This document shows, piece after piece, positions 35,703 to 46,093 of a DNA stretch of 64,000 nt (position 1 is its first letter; each line of letters opens with the position of its first letter). The stretch is taken from contig CM034234.1 of the NCBI GenBank assembly GCA_019916065.1, positions 4,128,342 through 4,192,341 of the forward strand, given 5' to 3'. The DNA comes from Vitellaria paradoxa. Lineage: Eukaryota > Streptophyta > Magnoliopsida > Ericales > Sapotaceae. A program made the translations under genes and the position numbers. The notes below the pieces were generated by a model. The model made no database searches and was not told where the DNA came from. It saw nothing but the letters and a program-made list of their open reading frames with translations.

Positions 35703-37613
35703 TCAAATCCCCCGCAACTTTGCACCGTTCTCTTCTTCGTGTCGGCGGTACTCTTCATAAAAGGCAAGCCCGGCAAAAAATATTTGGCGACCTTCATAGA
35801 CTGGACCACCATTTTGGATTAATGGACTCCCACTGCTACCCCCTTCTATTCCCTTCTCTTCATGACCATGATCCACCCCATTTTCTGCAAACATTAATAT
35901 TTAATAAAATAAAAAATATTAAATTCTTCTTTCTACCCCCCCCCCAAAAAAAAAAACAAGGAAATTTATTTATGCATGGGAAAAGAAAGACAAGTAACCT
36001 TTTGGTGGTGCCAACGTTTGTGGATTTTCATCTTCTTTTTCCATCAGTTCAGAAATCATTTGATTAGTTTCATCGTCAGAATCGTTTGTCGCCCTTATGT
36101 TCGTGTCTTCCTTCTTCCTCGGGCCAGAAGTAGTGTCCTGGTTCAGCAGGTTGTTCCATGCATCTTCCAGAAACTTCTCAACGTTAAGCTTTCTCCTTTT
36201 GGCAATTCCATTGGAAGCCTCCGGTGTTGTCCAACTCACCGAAGAGCCTTCTTTGACTTTTTCATCCTTGGGGGGCTGTTGTTGTGGGAAGCGACCAAGA
36301 GTTATGAATGTCTTTACCTCAACAAAAGATCGGAACCTTCCTTTGGACTTGTTGTGGTGAAAATACTGCAGTGAAAAATTTACTGTGTGAAAAATGTTTA
36401 CGTTATCAGCTTAAAAATTGGGTGAACGAATATACCTTGTCAAATCTTTCAGAATTTTCACGCTTTCTTTTTTGAATTTCCCATCCATCCAACCGCTCGA
36501 ACAGTGACAAACGGTCCACACCGCAGGCGGCTTGTGCTGCCTGAGCAGTAATGCGACGTGCGTTAAATATTTTGAATCGATAATCATAGATTTAGATCGT
36601 CATAATTATTAGACCGTTAGTTACAGTACAAAAGAGAGAACAAATTGACCGAACAAGGAAGTTACCTCGTCCCATTTTAGGATTCGACGGACAATATCCT
36701 CTGGGAGTCTGAAGTTTATTGGTTTCGACCAACATTCATTCCTTGCGGAGCCTTCTTTAGTTAGCTGTCACAAATGGGTGTGGTAATTGGTTGGTTAGTT
36801 GCTTTCGTCCGTGGTAAAACCGTAAAATAAACTAAACTTCAGTGCGTATATATGACCAGTGTTTTGAAAATCAGGCCGTTGAATGAATTGAAAAAAGGGA
36901 TGAGATGAATTAACTACCGATTCAACTGTGATCCAACTGTGCAATATATTTAAAATAATTATTTCTAAAATAGTGACAAATTCATATTGATACTGTTAAT
37001 AGACTATATAGACTAATTTTTAACTTGTATTACGTATTTTGTTCGCATAATATTTGCATAATGGTCAAATAACCAAGATAAATAAAATATTATTCAGGTC
37101 ACATTTATTTCAATTTTGCCCATAATAAACATTCTCTTATTTTCATCAATAATAAAATATTCTTATATCAAATTAAGAGAATACTAAATCGTAACGTAAA
37201 AGATGATAATATAATAAGAATTTTTTTTTAAAATTTTTATATGAGTTTATTACTCAAAATAAGTTTAAGATACGATTATCTCTCACTTACCTACCAAAGA
37301 TAAAAATGAAAGATACATAAAGTGATTTCACATAATATACTAAATTTTTTTAACGAGCTTTTCCACAAATTGTTGAACGGCTTGAACAATTTTTCATCGA
37401 TTCGGTAATGATTCAAACGGTTTTTATCAATTCTACATATAAAATAATTTTAATAAATGGGAAGTACCGTTCCTGGAAACGATTTCCGGTTCAATCGATT
37501 TGACCGGCCTATCCGATTTGTTCAAGCTCCATTTTTAAAACCATGCATAAAATTACTGTAAAATTGATGATCAATATAACGATGCAGAGATGAAAGCATA
37601 CATATACATATAC

Positions 37614-37646
<33 letters not shown>

Positions 37647-37995
37647 CCTCGTCCATTACGAATATATCTTGGTAAAAACCTCTTGGTAGTTTTAATAAGA
37701 GCTCAACTGGAACTCCCTCCGTGCCATTGGTTGTCCGTGATTTTGTCCTTGAGAGCCGCTATTGGAAATGCAAAAAATAATTACATGATTAGAAAATATG
37801 AATGCTCATCAAGAACAATTAGCTTGTTTAAGAGTGTAGAGTAGATTCAATCCCAACTGGGGATGATAACAAAGCGGGTATGAAGCGGGGTCCTTTTGTT
37901 CTTCCTTTTGAGCATTTATTCAAAGAGATATAAGTAAGGAACCAGGTGTTCATATTATTGAACTTGGGTGAAGGATCCAAGTTAAAACTCTGCGT

Positions 37996-38056
<61 letters not shown>

Positions 38057-38245
38057 AGTGGACTTACCAAAAAAAAAAAAGAGACTTACAGTGGCTTTTA
38101 CCAGAACGATGACAACTGGAGACAGCTCTCTCTTTAGGTGAAGATCCTTACTGTTTTGTGGGTCTTGGACACAGGGTACAAACGCCTTATGCACATAGGG
38201 TACCAACGCCCACTTAGAGGGCTCGTAACGAGGGGAGGATGCCAT
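35703..38245 (-). CDS. MBD gene 2: methyl-CpG-binding-domain protein, 6 exons, intact
   Basis: Exons on the minus strand are 38245-38090, 37758-37648, 36764-36666, 36540-36436, 36365-35999 and 35884-35703. All introns are GT-AG and phases agree; the total is 1020 nt, giving 339 aa. Exons 2 and 3 carry LP-type modules (ELLLKLPRGFYQD, INFRLPEDIV). Aa 141-180 are the MBD (GWEIQKRKR, FDKYFHHNKSKGRFRSFVEV); the D-x-Y and RFRS contacts are kept. A basic stretch (KRRKLNVEK), possibly nuclear targeting, and an acidic region (NDSDDETNQM) follow. Its exon layout equals that of gene 1, except that gene 1 has an extra 90-bp intron (5692-5603) inside the region of exon 5. The function, methyl-DNA reading in chromatin, is by family. 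A (TA)n run follows the intron-2 donor, and a duplicated donor follows exon 1. Confidence 0.8.
37597..37646. repeat. (CATATA)n/(TA)n microsatellite at an intron donor
   Basis: The run directly adjoins the 5' splice site of MBD gene 2 intron 2 (minus strand GTATATATA...). Confidence 0.9.
37992..38050. repeat. (GT)n(GA)n compound microsatellite
   Basis: About 28 bases of GT repeat are followed by about 30 of GA repeat, in intron 1 of MBD gene 2 close to exon 1. Confidence 0.95.
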
Positions 38246-39745
38246 TTTGTGAGAGACAGAGAGAGGTGGGAAAATGCGTATAATTTCTCAGTGAGAGAGA
38301 TCAATTATCAAATGACCAGGTTGATTGATAGACAGTCCCAACAAGATCCATATATACATGTAGGCTTTAGATCAGAAAGGAAATCATCAAATCTGTCTCA
38401 CCGTTGTAGAAATGTATCCAAGCCTGACAATATTTTTAGGCAGAGGAAATAATAACTAGATTATTTTGATCATATATATATTTTTTTTTCCATTTTAAGA
38501 AACTGATTTGCAACGAATTAAATTCGCATATTTTTTTTTATAAAGAAAACAGTAATTGTACAATTTTATTTTCAAACCCACAATGAACTATATGACCATA
38601 TATATATATATATATATTCCACCATAGATATAGTTAGCTAATAAGGAGAACATGGCTATATATAGCTAGCATTCATGCACTTTATTACAGAGCTGTTGCG
38701 CTTTGCAAACTGATGAGGTGGCTTGTAACTTGTTGGTTATTTGATGTCTAATTTAGAAAATAAAAGTACAGGGATAAAATGGGAAATAAAACTCAAATGA
38801 CACATCAATTTATAAAGAAATTGTTGTAATTGATGGTGTGGCAAATTCACCATTGGCAATGTAAAATGCACACCTGCCTTAATTACTTCCAGGCAATGTT
38901 TCTTTTGAAGTATTGTGGAAGCAACAATTAATTTGGTCTTCTGAATTATCATTTTTTTCCTTTTTAATATTTTTGCAATAGATCTGAAACTATTTATGCA
39001 GCTAGCCTAATATGCAAATTAAATTCAAAATTTTATTTATCTATAATAATCATGGGTAAAAAATTATTTTAAAGCTCTTTCCTTTTTCTCTTCATGGTCA
39101 AATGAAAACAATCTTTGGCTAAATATTTCTAGAAGTTGAGCATGGAATGTATTGCTAAATGCTTATATGTCCCTAATAAGCATTCGATTTCTCTCATATC
39201 AATCAAACTGCTCTATACAAACTGACAAACAACAAACTAAGCCATGCTCATGGTATGTGATCACTCCACAGTCTACAAAAGCTTAGATGAGTTTACGAGA
39301 AAAATTAGAAAAGTGCTGCAGAACACCTTGAAGGTGCCTCCAAGAAGGAATGCCTCCATGTCTAAGATAAAATTGAAGAACCATTGTCACCCATTTTAAT
39401 CAATACTGCATCAGCAACAGTACTACTTCCCAAAAGAAGTTGAATGTTTCTAAAGTTTATCATCACTAGGGAATTTGCATGCATATTTCTAAAGTTTCCA
39501 AGAGAAAACTGAGATTTCCTTTCCAATGCAAGTTTTCTGAACAAATATGCCACCTGCCAGTCAGTATTTTTATCCCTAGATACGTTACAGGAAGACTTGA
39601 GATAATCCCATAATCGCAAGGAAATAAGGAATCCAAATACTATAATCAAATCACCTTGGATAGCCTAACATCAGCATTTTGCCTCCCACTTCCATAACCA
39701 ATTTTTTAAGGATGGAATATGAATAAATTTCTAGAAGTTTGAGAT
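38246..39745. other. Upstream region of MBD gene 2, no gene called
   Basis: AT-rich DNA. A minus-strand frame at 39362-39649 (95 aa) with a coding-like stretch (GSGRQNADVRLSK) just before it could be a lost exon, but I recognise no family. A (TA)n run lies near 38599-38617. Confidence 0.35.
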
Positions 39746-39843
39746 TTGGATAAACAACAAAGAAAAATCCCCTATCCGCCAGTGCAGTTGATCATTGGAT
39801 AAACAACAAAGAAAAATCCCCTATCCGCCAGTGCAGTTGATCA
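39746..39843. repeat. Perfect 49-bp tandem duplication
   Basis: Two identical 49-bp units run head to tail (39746-39794 and 39795-39843), each beginning TTGGATAAACAACAAAG. No difference was seen, so the duplication is recent or an assembly artefact. Confidence 0.9.
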
Positions 39844-40107
39844 TTGCACCCTATTTCTAAACCAAAAAAGTGATGTTAATTACGTAGTTTTAAATATCCA
39901 ACTAGAGATTTTTTTTTTTTTTTTATATCACAAAATCCTATCGAACAAATAAAGCTTTCCAAATAGGAGAGTGATGATGGTTAGGTACTAGTCTTCTAAA
40001 ACATGCCTTTTAGAAGTTAAAATCAATCAAGGTCGCCTTTGTGAAATTAAGGACATTGCCTCATTACGCTATTGAATATTTATGTCAACTATTTCAGTAA
40101 ACATAAT

Positions 40108-40679
40108 TGTTAGAATTTTGATCTATACCTATTATATTCAGACATTAGAACAGCAATGTATAAGCTTGCTAACACCTGCTAAAAAAAGTCAACAGCATGA
40201 ACTGATGGTCTGAAACTCATTGAGAATGGCTAAGAATTACAGAAAAACATGCAAAGTTACAAGTTGCTTGCTAGTTAGATTGTTAGATGCTGCTAGAAAA
40301 TTTAGAAATCGTATTCTATGGCGGAATATCTCACAGAGAAGTCCCAGTGAGTTTCGGCAAGTGGCACAATCCAAATTTTTTAGAAATTGTGTTTAAGTCA
40401 GTTTTGAACTAATTTTCTCATTCTTATATTTACAAGATGTATTGTACACCTGAATTATGTTTAGATTAGGGTTTTTAAATTTTAGATTGAGAGAAAAATT
40501 AAGAGAAAAGTAAGAAGGATTTGTATAAGGGTCTTTTCAAGTTTTTTTTTCTTCTATTGTAATTCTTACTCTACTGTTGGAATTTTATAGTGAAAACTTA
40601 GTTATACCATACTCGTAAACGTAGACACGATACAAAACTCTATAAATCTTTTGTTTCTCTTGTAATTGTTCTTATTTCA
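40108..40679 (+). repeat. LTR-like fragment related to 31441-32109
   Basis: It starts TGTTAGAATT and shares TATATTCAGA, TTTATAGTGAAAA and TTAAGAGAAAAG with the probable solo LTR. The right end and a target duplication could not be fixed. Confidence 0.4.
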
Positions 40680-41443
40680 TTCTTTTGCTATATTCATTTA
40701 TATTGCTAAGGTGATCCAGATTCCACAAAAATAGTATATAATAATTAATTTATTTTATTATTTGTTTCCAAAATAAAGAAAAAAACATGTTCCTTTATAC
40801 AATTTTAATTAAATAAATTATTATAATATATTATTTATTAAAATAATTTTAGTTTAAAAAATATTTAAATATAATAATTCATTTTAATATGATGCAACAA
40901 AAACGAATAAAATTTTAAAATTGAAAAAATGCTTATGAAATAAAAAAAAACAAAAGTGAAAATATGATTTTCTTTTCATTTTTTTGGCCAAAAAAATTAA
41001 AAAAGGTTCCCAAACATGTCTTTGTTGTCAATTTTTAAAAAATTATAAATATAAATAAGAAATAATAAATATAAATATAAATATTACCCAACAAAACCTT
41101 CATATCCCATTGTGAAAAATAGAACTTGATTTTGTTTCTTGACGAAAGTAATTAAGAACTTAAATAGGAAGAGTTTTAGGAGTACAATGCAAGCAATCAA
41201 AATTACTAATTTAGAGCACTACAAGTTAAATATGCTTTAAAGAAATGGATGCAGCTGAATTAATGCATTTAACACATCTCCACATCCTTGTTGTATATAG
41301 CTATCACCACCAATACTAAATCTAGCTCCTAACTTCTTCTCCATTTTTTGTAAACCAATCCCAGCTAGCTAGTACCTGATAATAAATTTAACATTCAAAT
41401 TTTCCGTAAGATTTAATTCGGAGATTTAAAGTTTCTATATAAC
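40680..41443. other. AT-rich intergenic DNA
   Basis: Strongly AT-rich, with nothing recognisable, up to the last exon of MBD pseudogene 3. Confidence 0.45.
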
Positions 41444-43899
41444 TCAGATAATTATTAAATCGGAGCACCACAGAATAGCATTCTGACCTTGCTTTCCATT
41501 TCCTAGAAATAACTTTTTAAACAGAGCTAAATCTTCATCTGGAATAAATAAACCAGGAGTAGTTGTTTTTCCTTCAATAATTGGATCAGGGTTGTGGGGT
41601 TTCCTTCCGTTGTTCTCTCCTCCCATTCCTGTTAGTTCATTCCCCATATTTAATTTTCTGCCTCGATCCCCTAAGAAACATTGAGATATTCAAATGTTAG
41701 AATTACATAAACAGAATAGGTAGGTGTGCTGTTGAAAATGTTACCGTGTGGGAGAGCAAGTTCCTGATTGTCGAACCGGCGGAGATATTCCATCTCCTAG
41801 CTTTGGAGCCGTCGGAGGAGTTCCTTCAGCAGAATATTCAACATGTGATGAGGAACTCCATTGTTGAACTTATTTACCCTTGTTGTCTCCTGGTTTTGGA
41901 TTCATCATCGGCTGAGCACCTTCTTGACGATTATCTGAGGACGAATCCTTAATTATGCTGAACAACTTGAACTTGTTTGCCCTTGTTTTGAAGGTTTTTA
42001 AGTTGCGTTCCATTTCCAAACACTCCTCGACAAACTTGAGTGTCATGACCGGTTGTTGGTGATAAGCATATCCGGGGATAGTTTTATTCCTATTTTGCTC
42101 GGCAGTAATACTACTACCGCTGTTGAAGCTCCGCGGAGTCCATGTCTCTTTGAACCTGTCTAATTGTAGTGATCTCAGTTCAGTGGAGTCCATTTCTCTT
42201 TGAACCTGTCTAGTGATGATTTCAGCGGAGTCCATTTCCCTTTGAACCGGTCTTCCGATGATTTTAAACCTAGTAGTGGCTACATGAGGAACATATATAC
42301 ATATTATATATAAAACCAGCACAAGGCCATTAGTAAAATCCCGAAAACCGACTTGTTTTTATATGTGAGCTGTTCATAGACATCCTCAAACTCACCAAAC
42401 AATGTCTCTGTCTCTTATTTTTAAATAACATTAATTCTTTTGGGATATAGCCCGAAGGTGATAAATCTCTCCACCTCCAGCAACGTTCGGAACATTCTGT
42501 ACGTTGCCTGATTTCTCATGGTAATAGAACTGCAGCCAAATATATATATAGATATGCCCAGAACTAGTATTTATCCCTATTTAGAACGATTATAGATAAA
42601 ATTGGGACTCAGAAAACTTCAACAATTAATTTAGATTTCCTTTCCTGATCATGCAGAGAGCTAATTAATTTAGCATATACACATTGGTCAGATATTGTTT
42701 ATAATAATTAGATTTAATTTGTGTGAATCTAGTGAAAGAAAATCTGAGATTTAGAGATTGCTTCAAATTAATCGAAGTCATGCATAGTTCATCAATTTTT
42801 TTTTTTTTTTTTTTTTTTAACCAAAATCCCAAAACCAAGCTAATTAGCAAAGTACCTTATCGAATGGTTTAATACTACCCTGACGCTTTCTTTTAGTGGA
42901 AGACCATCCTCGATTCAAAAATTGATAGAATGCCCAATGGCATAATCAATTTAACTTCACAATCCTGGCAAAGAAGAATCAATCACCACATATATACATA
43001 TATATCTGTATATAGTTTAGAGTCGTTAAATACAACTTCCTGATGATGCTAGAACATAAACCCTTCTTATCAAACTTCTGATAGATTGATAAGAAGCCGG
43101 TAGATGCAAAATTTGCAAACCCTAGTTTCAGAACTTGAAGCAAACTACGTGCGTGTATGGGATAAAATTATCGGAAAGGATACGAATGATTAATAAAGCT
43201 TGTATTTTAACGTTATTAATTTCAAACCATCTGATGAACAAGTTACCTCAAATTTCGGAATATAATTAATCCAATAATCCCGTAGCGTGAAATTTACCGC
43301 TCTCCTTCACACACAAGCATCGTAGCATGCCTTTCTTTCTTGACCTGCCTTTTCTGCACCATCTCCGGTGCCAATTGCTGTCACAAGTATGCAAATATCA
43401 CATTCTACTTACATGCATTAGTTATTTATATCAGGGAAATGTTTCCAAACGAAATTAACTAGCGAAAAAGGAGCTGAAGTGCTTAAACTGCACGTGACAT
43501 ACCGTCTGGGTACTTAACGTATCATCACTTGAAAAACCTTCGGGCACCTTAAACCATGATGGACCCAACCGAAGCGCATCCTTTAATGAGCCTTGTTGAT
43601 CCGCCATTGTTGGCCCTTTTAAAGGATTCGCTGTTGGCTGTACATTAGTTGTAATGCAATAATCACAACATTGTTTTAGTTAGAATGAGATAACACATGA
43701 TACAGTTTGATCGTTTGGAACTTGTAGGGCAGAAGGAACTTTCAAACAGAAAAGAAATAAAAAAGAGGGGAAAAAAAAGTGATGAAATTATGTATATCGT
43801 CTGCATGGGTAATGCATCACTAAGTGATAATGGAACCGCATTAAGCACAGGGCTGCTCGAATCTTGCACCCCAATCTCTGCCATTGGTAGTGATTTCAA
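41444..43899 (-). pseudogene. MBD gene 3, frameshifted tandem paralogue
   Basis: Exon-like blocks follow the order of genes 1 and 2: near 43899-43795, 43637-43503, 43377-43247, 42964-42856, 42529-42437, 42322-41878 and 41670-41444. The second is intact (135 nt, FKVPEGFSSDDT). The third is 131 nt and meets a stop just before its VNFTLRDYW module. The fourth is 109 nt, and its frame shifts between LSIFESR and TKRKRQ. The MBD block has FYYHEKSG in one frame and MFRTLLEVERFI in another. Donors and acceptors are mostly kept. The most likely reading is a decaying gene. Alternative splicing cannot rescue an MBD that changes frame internally. Confidence 0.7.
42129..42265 (-). repeat. Three-copy minisatellite in MBD pseudogene 3
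   Basis: Three diverged units of about 45-55 bp share GCGGAGTCCAT and CTTTGAACC on the plus strand. Translated on the minus strand they give repeated VQREMDS-like units. Genes 1 and 2 lack them. Confidence 0.7.
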
Positions 43900-45749
43900 A
43901 TGTTCTGCCCATGCCTATTGTAATGCAAAAAGGAAGGTGAGGGGGGGCTATGAGCCTTTGTTGGGAAGAATGGGTGAGGAGGGAAACAAAACTAAATGAA
44001 AGACGAAGAAATGGTGATTATTATTATTATTATTATTATTATTATTTTGTTTAGAAGATATAAGAAGAGAAATAGAGGGCAAAGCAAAGAATTAGTCAAA
44101 AAAAACTATTATACTATTTAAAATATATTTATTTGTGATATATATTCTTGAAAATAACTAAAAGTTCCTAGACCAAAATAGGGGAAAAAAATTAGGGGTG
44201 AAAGAAAGTTGATTAATAAAAGTAAATCAGTCATTTTCATTTATTTATTTATTTACTCTCATTCATCTATCCTTAAACATTGTAAATTTTTTCGCCTATT
44301 CTCTCGTTGAATTCCATTTATTTCCTTCCAAATAAAAGGATTATACCATTTTTTTTTTTTTAGTACTGAGCGTAGTTTGGCCTTTTGATCGATCACTTTC
44401 ACTTAAAAAAGAAAGCATTTTTACCAATAATTACTTCCTGCTAACTAACCGATCTTAACGGTTGCTTTGTATCTGGCTTGTGTTCATACGAGACTCACAA
44501 GAATAAATGATCAACTGCCTTAACAGAATCCTAATTAAATTTTGTTAAAGCAACTTATATCAATAAATGATTGAGTTTGGTCAATTAATAATTGATTGGC
44601 GATTGCAAATCTCAACCATCGATCAGTAACGGTTTTACATGGGACTCATGAATAAACGGGGCTAATTGTACCTTAATCAAATCATAGTTAAAATTTATTA
44701 AAACAATCAACTCAAATCTAATTACAAAGGAATAAAGAAATTTATTAAAATTTTAAATCAATTTGAGAAATAATATTTTATCGATGTGAAATAAATATCA
44801 ACACATGCAAATAATTGTTCATAAGTTAGGTTAGTTTCGATTTGCCCTAGATCCAGAATCAACCTATTTTTCTTTTTTTTGAAGCCCAAAATTTTAAAAT
44901 CTAGAATAAAACCCAACCGAATCAAGCTGATTTTATTAAGTCAAATTAGGTCTATCATATAACTATAGATTTTGCGAAGAAAAGTAAATAAAAAAACTAA
45001 TTTAATTCATTTCGACTCAAGTTTTCAAAGAAGCAAAAAAAAAAAAAATCTAAATTTTGTTAAATATTTATTTTAGTGTCATTTTTGTTTTAAAAAAATC
45101 ATTATGAATTGAAATTTCTCCTTAACTAAAAAAACAGGTGCTACAAAAGCAATTAAATAATAGTTTTACAAGCGTATCAAGAATTTGTAATGACTTTATT
45201 TTTATAAGAATAGTATTTTAATATATAGAAAATAAAAATAATCAAATAATGACTTAAATTTATAAAGATAGTTGAAGCGGCCATTTGCAAATGAATCATC
45301 ATTCCAACCACAATTTTCAATGATCTAGGAACCTTTTTTTTTTTTAATCGATCACAATGAATTTGAGTTCCAAATTGTACCATTTTTAAGACTAAATTAC
45401 AAATTTATTAGTTCAGCAGGCCGAATAAATGTGAGTTGCCAATATATAGTTCTTATTGCGCCTAATAGGTTGGACTCAAACCCGTTGAGAAAATTATAGA
45501 CCCAAACCCGGATTTGTCGGGTCTATAACATAATTCCTCTATCTATCCGGATGCATGAATAATTGGGTACCCAATTCGGCTCAATAATTTTTTACTTATT
45601 ATAAAAATTTTAATATTTGTATAGCTTTTGTAATATTATATAAATTTTATTTTTGTATAACATTATAATGTTATATATAATATTTAAATATTATAAAATT
45701 ATATTATCAGGTCAAGCAAAGATATATCCATATTTAGATTCATTAAGTA
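43900..45749. other. Intergenic DNA right of MBD pseudogene 3
   Basis: It holds an (ATT)n run at about 44016-44047 and AT-rich sequence. The first 60 bases resemble those right of the segmental duplication units, so this junction was part of the copied region. No other gene seen. Confidence 0.4.
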
Positions 45750-45762
45750 TAGGTAGACATGT

Positions 45763-46024
45763 GCCCCTTCGGGGTGGTCGAGGAGTTCGGGGGCGCCTAA
45801 GGGTTTGGGCCGCGTATGGTCCCAGGTTCGACTCTCTTTCGGGAGGGTAGGTTACCGCTTTAACGGGTTTCTAACAGCTCCCCTCGATTGAGCCGGTCAG
45901 TTAGGACTTGCCTAGGCTGGTTTACCACCTCGTGGGCCATTGCCGGCTTGGTCCACGGGGCGGGCTTCACCCAGTGCACACCTTCGGGTAGCGGCTGTGG
46001 ACTTCTTCCCGACTCACAGAAGTG
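45763..46024 (+). mobile_element. tRNA-derived SINE, copy 2
   Basis: It has an A-box-like TGGTCGAGGAGT at about 45774 and a B box GGTTCGACTCT at about 45826, followed by a body matching the copy at 577-836 (minus). Flanks 45750-45762 and 46025-46037 are a 13-bp target duplication (TAGGTRGACATGT) with one difference; a run of A follows the second copy. The GC content stands out from its AT-rich surroundings. Confidence 0.82.
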
Positions 46025-46093
46025 TAGGTGGACATGTAAAAAAAAAGTCAAATATAATGTAACCCAGCCGATTTTGACTCGACTCTAAACTAT

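Noticed and set aside
37648..37758. A frameshift in MBD gene 2 exon 2
   Set aside because: A first reading dropped two bases; recounted base by base, the exon is 111 nt and ends DIFVMDE in frame.
39362..39649. 95-codon minus-strand frame near 39.5 kb as a gene
   Set aside because: The part upstream looks coding-like, but I recognise no family and found no partner exons; it was left as a note only.
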